Origin: Methanofollis formosanus
GTDB taxonomy: Archaea; Halobacteriota; Methanomicrobia; Methanomicrobiales; Methanofollaceae
DNA: 64,000 nucleotides
Reading direction: 5' to 3'
NCBI RefSeq assembly: GCF_019633745.1
Contig: NZ_CP037968.1
Location: 1,370,789-1,434,788 of the forward strand
Shown here: piece by piece, positions 42,091-49,248 of the stretch
How the letters are laid out: every line of letters begins with the position of its first letter
Position numbering within the stretch: position 1 is the stretch's first letter
The notes under the pieces: model-generated
What the model was told of the DNA's origin: nothing
Database searches by the model: none
Seen by the model: only the letters and a program-made list of their open reading frames with translations
Position numbers and translations under genes: made by a program

Positions 42091-42152
42091 GCCTTCCTTC
42101 GTCACTCTCGCCGGGGGCGTTGCCTCTGGATAGCAATTGAAGCAGGGAAGGC
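42091..42152. repeat. Short palindromic repeat R3, copy 5 (diverged)
   Basis: It starts GCCTTCCTTCGTCACT, contains CGCCGGGGGCGTTGCC and ends GGGAAGGC. Confidence 0.45.
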
Positions 42153-42239
42153 AGATGAACGGCCGAAAAGAGTCTTGATCCTGCTCTTTAGAAACCATCC
42201 TCTTTTCATCACTTCAACCCCCTGCGAACCAAATCCATC

Positions 42240-42307
42240 GCCTTCCCTCATGCTTGTGCCGGGGGCGCTGCCCCCGGACCCCGGGGATGAAGATTGGGTC
42301 GGAAGGC
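42240..42307. repeat. Short palindromic repeat R3, copy 6
   Basis: It starts GCCTTCCCTCATGCTTG, contains CCGGGGGCGCTGCCCCCGG and ends GGAAGGC. It is the most symmetric copy in the window. Confidence 0.55.
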
Positions 42308-42666
42308 GGAGAGATGACCATGAAGAGGGGGTTGCAATCCGCCACCTATCTTCGCGCGGGGGGTTTGGGGGGCGGCCAGCCCCCCGAAGAAATAGCCATC
42401 CAGAGCATTTCTACAAAGCCCTTGATCCAGATGATGGATCGAACTCTGGATACTTTTGGGATATGCTCTTTGTAAAATCAGGTATGAGACGAGAGGGACC
42501 CTCAAGCATACGCTATGAAAATTTTTCGTCGCTTGATCTCTCTTTTCAAGACAAAAGGATTGGTTGAGACCTTGTTCCATCGCCGCCCCGCCCCATCCCC
42601 TCGCGAGACGGCAGGAACGATCGTGGGATAGGGGGCGGCACACCTGATCGGTCTGCCGCCCCCTAA

Positions 42667-43407
42667 TCACGCCCTCTTCTTCTCCCCCTCCAGATACGCC
42701 AGACTCGGCCGCACGGCTCCGGGGTCGAGCACCTCGACGACGGCCGTCGCCGATCGGGGGACCGCCGCCATGACGGCCGAAAAGTCGATGGACCCGCTGC
42801 CGCAGGCGGCATGGAGGTCGCTCTGTCCGTCGTTGTCATGGAGATGAAGATGGACGGGCCGCGCCTCTGCAAGGAAGGTGTCCAGGGTTCCGGTGAGCGC
42901 GGCGTGCCCGACGTCGAGGGTGAACCCGAGGCCCAGGTCGTCGAGGACCGGGAGGAGCGCGGGGTCCCTGAAGTGGCAGCAGGTCCATGAGCCCATGTTC
43001 TCGACCGCCAGGACAACCGAGACCTCGTCCTGGAGGGTGGCGAGGTCGTGGAGGGAACGGGAAAGGGCCTCTTCGGAGGCCTGCCAGAGGGAGGGTTCCA
43101 TGCAGAAGCCCGGGTGGATGACGAGGCGGCGGGCCCCGACCTCGTCGCAGATCCGGGCAAGACCGGCGATCGCTTCGACCGAGGCATGTCGCATCGTCTC
43201 GTTCTCTGTAGCGAGGTTGATGTCGGTGGTCGGGGCATGGACGGTGTAGGCGAGGTCGAAGGACTCGCAGACCTCCCGGTGAACGAAGAGCGAGTGAAGG
43301 GAGTCGGAGAGGATCTCCACGAGATCGGTTTCCGCGGCAAGGAGCGCGAGGGCCTCGTCGAGGGGGCGGTCCATGAGACAGTACGTGGAACACCCGGGAA
43401 GACTCAT
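42667..43407 (-). CDS. TIM-barrel sugar phosphate isomerase/epimerase-like protein
   Basis: This 246-residue protein of the xylose isomerase-like TIM barrel superfamily starts MSLPGCSTYCLMDRPLDEAL. The ATG at 43407 overlaps the btuD stop by 4 bases (ATGA), which sets the start. Metal-binding type motifs are RRLVIHPGFCM, VVLAVENMGSWTCCH, LGFTLDVGHAALTG and VHLHLHDNDGQSDLH. The substrate is unknown. Tight coupling to a cobamide transporter suggests a role in corrinoid processing or an unrelated sugar-phosphate task; I infer nothing firmer. Length is a little short for the family (250-290). Confidence 0.82.
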   Translation of the reverse strand: MSLPGCSTYCLMDRPLDEALALLAAETDLVEILSDSLHSLFVHREVCESFDLAYTVHAPTTDINLATENETMRHASVEAIAGLARICDEVGARRLVIHPGFCMEPSLWQASEEALSRSLHDLATLQDEVSVVLAVENMGSWTCCHFRDPALLPVLDDLGLGFTLDVGHAALTGTLDTFLAEARPVHLHLHDNDGQSDLHAACGSGSIDFSAVMAAVPRSATAVVEVLDPGAVRPSLAYLEGEKKRA

Positions 43408-44684
43408 CGCTCCGTCCCGCTCCTCAGGGAGGCGAGGTGCGCGACGAGCGCGGGGATGTCCCTGACGGCGACGGCGCCGTTCCGGCACAAGGACGAGAAG
43501 AGCGCGGTCGCCTCGCCGCCGGTGTAGTCGCGGCTCGAGAGTGGTGCGCCGTCCCGCGCGAGCACAAAGACCTTGAGGGCTGGAAACTGTTCCAGCGCCC
43601 TGAGGTTTGCGATGTTGCCCGCACCGATCGGCATCTCGGTGATGACCACGGCGTCGGTTTCCTTCAGGAGAGCGGTGTATTCGGCGAGCGAACCCTCCGA
43701 AATCGGGGCAAAAGGAGACTCTTTGACGACCGGGATCCCGAGCCCTTCGGCGGTGGTGCAGTCCGAGTCGTTGGCCGAGAGGACGCCGGCGGTGACCTGG
43801 TAGCCCTGCGAAGAGAGCGCATACATCGTCTCGGCCCCGGTCCCCCCACCGCAGACGACATGGACGCACACCGGCGTACCGCCGGAGAGCGTCGGCGACG
43901 CCGCCGGTTCGTAGCGCGGGACCAGGTACGGCCTGCCGGTGAGCGGGTGCGTCCTGACCATCATCGGGACGCCGAAGACCTGCCTGATGTTGGCGTCGGT
44001 GAGCACCTCTTCCGGCGTGCCGACGGCGACGATCTTCGCCTTCTCCATGAGGATCACCCGGTCGCAGAAGTAGGCGGCAAGGTTGAGGTCGTGGAAGACC
44101 GCGACCACCGTCACCGCCGGGGTGAGGCCGCGGATGATCGAGAGCACCTCGATCTGGTGGTTGATGTCGAGGTGCGAGGTCGGTTCGTCGAGGAGCATGG
44201 CTTTCGGCTGCTGGGCGAGGGCGCGGGCGATGAGCACCCGCTGCCGTTCGCCCCCGCTGATCTCGGTGATGAGCCGGTCGGCCAGGTGCGTGGTGCTGGT
44301 CAGGTCCATCGCCTCCCGGCAGACGGCATAGTCCGCTTCTTTCATCGAGGAGAGTCTGCCGAGGTACGGGTGGCGACCCATCTGCACGATCTCTTCGACG
44401 GTGAACCCGAAGGAGACCGCGGTCTCCTGAGGCACGGCGCCGAGTCTGGTGGCCAGTTCACGGGGCGAGTACTCCCCGACATCTCTGCCGTCGACGTAGA
44501 CCGCGCCGGCCGCCGGGTCGATGACTCTTGATATAGCACGGATGAGGGTGGTCTTCCCGCACCCGTTCGGCCCCAGGATCCCGATGAACGTCCCTTCGTT
44601 CACGGCGAGGGAGACCGCGTCCAGAACCCGGACGTCGCCATACCTGACGTCAAGATCCTCTGCCCTGATCATCTCTGCTGTCAT
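43404..44684 (-). CDS. btuD: Cobamide (BtuD-type) ABC transporter ATPase with C-terminal extra domain
   Basis: This 426-residue protein is started at the ATG at 44684, which overlaps the btuC stop (ATGA); an alternative ATG is at 44672. The ATPase part (1-255) has Walker A GPNGCGKTTL, the ABC signature ISGGERQRVLIARAL and Walker B KAMLLDEPTSHLD, all of the FecE/BtuD class. Residues about 265-426 form an added Rossmann-like domain, starting VCVHVVCGGGTGAETMYALS and including VVITEMPIGAGNIANLRALE. This extra domain occurs in archaeal BtuD-like proteins, is absent from E. coli BtuD, and may bind a nucleotide or corrinoid. It drives import through BtuC. Confidence 0.88.
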   Translation of the reverse strand: MTAEMIRAEDLDVRYGDVRVLDAVSLAVNEGTFIGILGPNGCGKTTLIRAISRVIDPAAGAVYVDGRDVGEYSPRELATRLGAVPQETAVSFGFTVEEIVQMGRHPYLGRLSSMKEADYAVCREAMDLTSTTHLADRLITEISGGERQRVLIARALAQQPKAMLLDEPTSHLDINHQIEVLSIIRGLTPAVTVVAVFHDLNLAAYFCDRVILMEKAKIVAVGTPEEVLTDANIRQVFGVPMMVRTHPLTGRPYLVPRYEPAASPTLSGGTPVCVHVVCGGGTGAETMYALSSQGYQVTAGVLSANDSDCTTAEGLGIPVVKESPFAPISEGSLAEYTALLKETDAVVITEMPIGAGNIANLRALEQFPALKVFVLARDGAPLSSRDYTGGEATALFSSLCRNGAVAVRDIPALVAHLASLRSGTER

Positions 44685-45640
44685 GTCCGTGTCCTGCTCC
44701 GTAAGAGGTAGATGAAGAACGGCGCGCCAAAGAACGCCGTGACGATCCCGACCGGGATCTCGTTGGGCATGGTGCGGGCAAGGGTGTCGGCCCACATCAG
44801 GATCGCCGCACCGGCCATCATGGCTGCGGGGAGGAGAACCCTGTGGTCGGGACCGACGATGATACGCATCACATGCGGCGTGATGAGCCCGATGAACCCG
44901 ATGGCCCCGGCGACCGAGACGGCGATCCCGGTAATGAATGATGAGAGAAGAAGGAGTGCGAGTTTGAGGCGTTCGACGTCCACCCCAAGGTGCAGGGCGT
45001 CCTCCTCGCCGAGTGAGATGACGTTGAGGTCTCTGGCAAAGAAGAAGAGTACGAAACACCCGATGAGGATGAGGAGCGCCACATGGACGTCGTCCCACCA
45101 GACGTTCCAGAGGCCGCCCATCAGCCAGAACATGATCTGGTGGAGGCTCTTGCCCGAGATGTACATCACGAAGGAGAGGAGCGAGGAGAGAAAGAGTGAG
45201 ACCGCGATCCCCGAAAGAAGAAGGGTCTCGACGGCCACCTTTCCGTCACGCCGTGAGATGAGGTAGACGACGACGGTCGAGGCGGTGGCGCCGACAAAGG
45301 CGAAGATCGGCAGGCCCCAGCCCATAAGAAATACAATCGAAAGTGCCGCGCCGAGGGCGCCGCCGGACGACGTGCCGATGATGTACGGGTCTGCCATCGA
45401 GTTCTTGAAGAGGCCCTGCATCGCAGTCCCGGCGGCCGCCAGTCCCGCGCCGACGAGGAGCGCGGCGAGCACCCTGGGGAGACGGACGTCAAAGAGGATC
45501 TGCATGATCCCGGCAGGGCTGAGGTCAAGGAGGGAGAGGCCGCTGGTCCCGATTGCGGTGGTGAGGATGACGCTTGCACCCAGGAGGAGAAGGAGGGCGA
45601 CCAGCACGATCCAGGTCTTCTTTTGCATGATAGTCTTCAT
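44681..45640 (-). CDS. btuC: Cobamide (BtuC/FecCD-type) ABC transporter permease
   Basis: This 319-residue membrane protein of the FecCD family has about ten hydrophobic segments. Family marks are DVRLPRVLAALLVGAGLAAA near residue 50, SSGGALGAALSI, ISLGEEDALHLGVDVERLKL, and the end IPVGIVTAFFGAPFFIYLLR. It forms the channel for B12-type cofactors or iron chelates. The B12 assignment comes from the BtuF-like and DUF4430 proteins of the divergent operon. No clear ribosome site precedes the ATG at 45640, so an internal ATG at 45628 is possible. Confidence 0.88.
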   Translation of the reverse strand: MKTIMQKKTWIVLVALLLLLGASVILTTAIGTSGLSLLDLSPAGIMQILFDVRLPRVLAALLVGAGLAAAGTAMQGLFKNSMADPYIIGTSSGGALGAALSIVFLMGWGLPIFAFVGATASTVVVYLISRRDGKVAVETLLLSGIAVSLFLSSLLSFVMYISGKSLHQIMFWLMGGLWNVWWDDVHVALLILIGCFVLFFFARDLNVISLGEEDALHLGVDVERLKLALLLLSSFITGIAVSVAGAIGFIGLITPHVMRIIVGPDHRVLLPAAMMAGAAILMWADTLARTMPNEIPVGIVTAFFGAPFFIYLLRSRTRT

Positions 45641-45760
45641 CCAATTGTTTTACCTTAACAACAATATAGTTACCTGAAGTCCCCGGCCGCCATATCGCCA
45701 CATTAATGTACTTATAGTCACAGAATTTTATCAATAAAAAAATAGTTAATGTAAATTTAT
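45641..45760. promoter_or_regulatory. Divergent control region of the corrinoid locus
   Basis: This is 120 AT-rich bases between btuC and the propeller-DUF4430 gene. TTAATGTA occurs twice (45703-45710, 45746-45753), and TTACCTTAA/TTACCTGAA occur at 45650 and 45670, 20 bases apart (two helical turns). These are candidate binding sites for a regulator. GAATTTTATCAATA (45723-45736) is a possible TATA element for the plus strand. No B12-riboswitch-like fold is evident. Confidence 0.45.
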
Positions 45761-47683
45761 ATGAGTGTGACGACCATGCGATCCCTATTCATTGCAACCC
45801 TGACCGGCATCCTCGCGATGCTGCTTATCATTGCGCCGGCTGCGGCCGATTTTCCGTTCTTCGGCGCGGACGAGGCTCGGACCGGGACCACATCTGCCGG
45901 CGGCCCCGTGACCAATACCACCCTCTGGGTGGTGGAGACTGCCGAATACGCCGACGGTTCACCAGTGGTCTATGACGGCAAGGTCCTTGTCCCGACCTGG
46001 CCGGATATGAACTTCACCGACAACGAACCGATGGGACTGGTCTGCTATGACGCCGCCACCGGCGAAGAACTCTGGACCAACGAACTCGGCGGCGCGGCCG
46101 TCGGGGCGGTCTCGGGAGTGGCCGTCGCCGACGGGAAGGCCTACCTCGGCGGGACCGATGGGAAACTCTACTGTGTCGACGAAGAGAGTGGTGCCACCTC
46201 CTGGTCGAGCGAGAAGATCGACGAGACCGGATACTTCGGCCTTTCCTCGTCCCCGCTCGTATACAACGGGAACGTGTACGCCCTCTCGGCCTCTGATGCC
46301 ACGCTCCATGCGTTCGGCCCGGACGGCAACGAGGCCTGGTCGTTTCCGATCGGCGGCGGGGCGGCATACTTCGTCTCACCCGCAGCGGCCGACGGAAAGG
46401 TCTACTGCTCGAACATGACCGCGCTCTTCTGTATCGACCCCGTGACGCAGGATGAGGTATGGAACACCAGCGTCACTGATGTCATCCTTTCGACACCGGC
46501 CGTGAGCGGGAACGCCATTTTCTGCGCCGGGGCCATCAACACCTATGCCTTTGATCGCGAGACCGGCGACGAACGCTGGAACGTCTCCCTCGCCGGCACC
46601 TCGTCTTCCCCTGCGGTCGACGGCGCAAACCTCTATGTCGGCGCAAAGGACGGCCTCCACTGCCTGGACGCCGCCACCGGTGCAGAGCGCTGGGCTTTCT
46701 CCTCAGCTCAGATCACGGTCTCCCCGGTGGTCGCAGACGGGACGGTCTACTTCGCGACAAATGAAGAGGCTGGATCGGTGTATGCGGTGGACACCGTCAC
46801 CGGCGACGAGGTCTGGTCATACACCCTTGAGGCACCCGAAGACGGCACCTTTGCCGCCTTCTATGCCTCGTCACCCGCCGTCTCCGACGGCGTCCTGTAC
46901 ATCGGGGCCGAGAACAACCTTCTCTACGCCTTCGGCGAGGGGGCGCCCTGGCCAGAGAGTATCTTCGACGGCACCGTCGGTCTCACCGATACCACCTTCA
47001 CCTTCGTGCCGTCGAACAACGCTTCGGCCACCTATGAGATCACACGCACCACCGACCTCGGCGCCCTCGACGCCGCCGCCGACCTCGGCGGGTTCACCTT
47101 CGATGCAAGCGACGCGTGGTACGCCTCGTACGGTTCCTTCACCCTCGAATCGATCGACGGCATCGCCAACGAGGACTGGACCAAACCGGGCGCACGCTCC
47201 TGGTCCATCTTCATCAACAACCAATCGGCCCCCAGAGGCCTCGGCGGAAACACCCTCGACGACGGCGACCTCCTCGAGTTCTTCTACTGCCCGGTCAACG
47301 AGACCACCTATGCCCCGCTCATCGACGAGGCCGACGCCGTCGTCAGGATCCGCGTGAGCATGTCGGACGCCACACTCTCGGCACTCACCCTTACCGACGG
47401 CAGCCGCGGCGGGAATCTCCGTGCCGATGTCACGGCTTCCGCCATGAACGAAGGGTGGTATGTCATCGTGGTGAGCGGGACAGATGGGAATGGTGAGTCT
47501 CTTGCAGGGGCCGGCACCGTCCACCTCGCCGCCGGCGAGAGTGTCGAGGTCCCGGTCCTTGTCACTGTGCCCCTTCAGGCAAAAACCGACACCTACACGC
47601 TCCACGCAGGCATCTACCAGATCGACGACTACCCCACACACTGTCTGTTCACGAGCGAGGGAGTGGAATGCACCATAACATGA
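45761..47683 (+). CDS. Exported PQQ-type beta-propeller with DUF4430 (transcobalamin-like) domain
   Basis: This 640-residue protein has a signal peptide (MRSLFIATLTGILAMLLIIA, then PAAADF). Residues about 30-400 hold repeats of the PQQ/BamB propeller type, such as GLVCYDAATGEELWTNELGG and VYAVDTVTGDEVWSYTLEAP. Residues about 405-520 resemble the DUF4430 fold of the transcobalamin/intrinsic factor beta-domain: TTDLGALDAAADLGGFTF, WSIFINNQSAPRGLGGNTLD and DGDLLEFFYCP. A final beta-rich domain follows without a membrane anchor. The start may be the ATG at 45776, which has GTGTGACG before it. The context (BtuF, BtuCD) suggests a surface corrinoid or corrinoid-complex binder; that function is inferred. 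Confidence 0.87.
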   Translation: MSVTTMRSLFIATLTGILAMLLIIAPAAADFPFFGADEARTGTTSAGGPVTNTTLWVVETAEYADGSPVVYDGKVLVPTWPDMNFTDNEPMGLVCYDAATGEELWTNELGGAAVGAVSGVAVADGKAYLGGTDGKLYCVDEESGATSWSSEKIDETGYFGLSSSPLVYNGNVYALSASDATLHAFGPDGNEAWSFPIGGGAAYFVSPAAADGKVYCSNMTALFCIDPVTQDEVWNTSVTDVILSTPAVSGNAIFCAGAINTYAFDRETGDERWNVSLAGTSSSPAVDGANLYVGAKDGLHCLDAATGAERWAFSSAQITVSPVVADGTVYFATNEEAGSVYAVDTVTGDEVWSYTLEAPEDGTFAAFYASSPAVSDGVLYIGAENNLLYAFGEGAPWPESIFDGTVGLTDTTFTFVPSNNASATYEITRTTDLGALDAAADLGGFTFDASDAWYASYGSFTLESIDGIANEDWTKPGARSWSIFINNQSAPRGLGGNTLDDGDLLEFFYCPVNETTYAPLIDEADAVVRIRVSMSDATLSALTLTDGSRGGNLRADVTASAMNEGWYVIVVSGTDGNGESLAGAGTVHLAAGESVEVPVLVTVPLQAKTDTYTLHAGIYQIDDYPTHCLFTSEGVECTIT

Positions 47684-49248
47684 AGTGGGCCCTCCCCCTT
47701 CTCCTCCTCATCGCGCTTGCCGCGCCGGCGGCGGCACTCACCATGGACGTCGCCGCGTCGTCGTCGCCGGGTTCGGCCGTCACGGTCACCCTTGATAAAG
47801 AGGCGGACGTGACCTTCCAGATGAACGGCGGGACGCCCTACTACGCCCACGGGACGAGTGCGAAGTTTGTTCCGCACATCACCGGGACGCTCACGGTCAC
47901 CGCGATGGCAGAGGGACAGTCCGTTGAGAAGACGGTCAGGATCACCTCCGGGAGCGGCGGAGGCGGAGGCAGCGACTTCAACGACGATGACTCCGGCCCC
48001 TGGAAGGAAGTCACCCTCGGCCCCGGCACCTTCAACGTGACCGCGGAGAGCGGCGAGACCTATGGGGTGAACCGGCGCACCGCCCTCGGTGCCCTCGACG
48101 CCTCAGGCGCCACCTATGTCCTCGACGACGGGTGGTACGACCAGTACGGCACGCTGTTCCTCAAGTCCGTCAACGGCCGCGAAGGTGAGGGGATGGCCGG
48201 ATGGGTCTACCAGGTCAACGGCAAGTCGCCGTCGGTCGGTGCCAACACCTACAAAGTGAAGGAAGACGACAAAGTCGTCTTCTACTACAGCGAGAGCATG
48301 TCGGCACAGCCCGAGGACTCGCCCGAGGCGATCTATCTCAAGGTCGCCTTCGGCAGCATCACCTCAAACGGAGATGACGAAGAAGGATCTGGAACGGCAC
48401 AGGGACGCCTGGTACCGGCCGATGGCCCTGAGATCCCACTCGGTCTCCCGGAGGGCGTGACAATGACCTTCGGTGCGAGCGGATCGCGGATCTCGGTCCA
48501 CCAGGACGCCGGGGGCGACGGCGACGAGGTGATCGTCAGGGGCGACCGGGTCATCATCATGCGCCCGGGCCTCCTGCTGACCGTCCTGACCAGCGATATG
48601 AACAAGGAGGACAATTCCTCAACCGGTCAGGTCAGAAGTGTCACCGCCGAACTGATGCCCGCTGCGGCCGGGGTCAGGGGGAACATGATCCTCGTGCTTG
48701 CCGGGATACCGGGAGAAGGAGCCATCACGACCGGTTTCAGTGACCGGCCATCTCCAGAGATCACAGAGTCCCTCACGACCTTCGCCACCGCCGAAGACCG
48801 GTCTCTCCTGGGCGTCGCCTCGGTGATGGACGTGAAGAGGACCAACCTGAAGAACGGCGAGGATATCCTCGGCGCCACCGTCAGGATGGAGATCGACCCG
48901 GCCTGGGTGGACGAGCACGGGGGCGCCGACGCGATCCGGATCGTTCACATCGCCGACGACGGGACGATCGAGGTCCTTGAGACCAGAAAGATTCTGGAGA
49001 CCGGAGACTCCGTCAACTTCGAGGCGGAGTCAAAGAACGGCCTCTCGTCATTTGTCATCGTCGCCCTCGGAGAGAGAGAAGGACCCGCGACATCTGCGAC
49101 GACAGCACCGGCGACAGGGAGTGAGACTGGCACCACACCGGCACCGACCACCCCGCAGCAGACGCCTCTCTGGGCCTGGGCCACCATTCCGGCGCTCTTT
49201 ATTGGGGGCGCCGCATATCTCATGAACAGAAAGGAGGAATCGAACTGA
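47668..49248 (+). CDS. Exported DUF4430 protein with C-terminal membrane tail
   Basis: This 526-residue protein has a signal peptide (WALPLLLLIALAAPAAALTM), a beta domain (25-90) and a Gly/Asp linker. A DUF4430 domain spans about 120-210, including RRTALGALDASGATYVLDDG, AGWVYQVNGKSPSVGANTYK and DDKVVFYYSE, close to the consensus of the transcobalamin-like fold. Residues about 295-475 match a domain of the giant surface protein at 12442 (SVMDVKRTNLKNGEDILGAT against MNIVKTNLTNGKEITNAS). A Thr/Pro linker and membrane helix (LWAWATIPALFIGGAAYLMN) end it. GAGGGAGTGG precedes the ATG, which overlaps the previous gene by 16 bases. It is a likely corrinoid-capture partner of the BtuF fusion next door. 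Confidence 0.87.
   Translation: MHHNMKWALPLLLLIALAAPAAALTMDVAASSSPGSAVTVTLDKEADVTFQMNGGTPYYAHGTSAKFVPHITGTLTVTAMAEGQSVEKTVRITSGSGGGGGSDFNDDDSGPWKEVTLGPGTFNVTAESGETYGVNRRTALGALDASGATYVLDDGWYDQYGTLFLKSVNGREGEGMAGWVYQVNGKSPSVGANTYKVKEDDKVVFYYSESMSAQPEDSPEAIYLKVAFGSITSNGDDEEGSGTAQGRLVPADGPEIPLGLPEGVTMTFGASGSRISVHQDAGGDGDEVIVRGDRVIIMRPGLLLTVLTSDMNKEDNSSTGQVRSVTAELMPAAAGVRGNMILVLAGIPGEGAITTGFSDRPSPEITESLTTFATAEDRSLLGVASVMDVKRTNLKNGEDILGATVRMEIDPAWVDEHGGADAIRIVHIADDGTIEVLETRKILETGDSVNFEAESKNGLSSFVIVALGEREGPATSATTAPATGSETGTTPAPTTPQQTPLWAWATIPALFIGGAAYLMNRKEESN

Larger units (their letters stand above)
41276..42666. other. Long repeat-filled intergenic region between mtr and the corrinoid locus
   Basis: This is 1.4 kb with no supported gene. 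It holds a full R1 copy (41525-41848), three short R3 palindromes (41886-41954, 42091-42152, 42240-42307) and R1-like or R2-like cores near 42340-42400 and 42590-42665. At 41380-41440 there is a GAGCGTGAGCGAGTTCAAG stretch not seen elsewhere in the window. At 41455-41472 the phrase GGTCATCCCAAAAC is the complement of GTTTTGGGATGACC found near 741 and 53090. Confidence 0.55.

Noticed and set aside
45641-45760. Cobalamin riboswitch upstream of the corrinoid genes
   Set aside because: The spacer is 120 bases, AT-rich, and lacks a B12-box-like segment or multi-stem fold.
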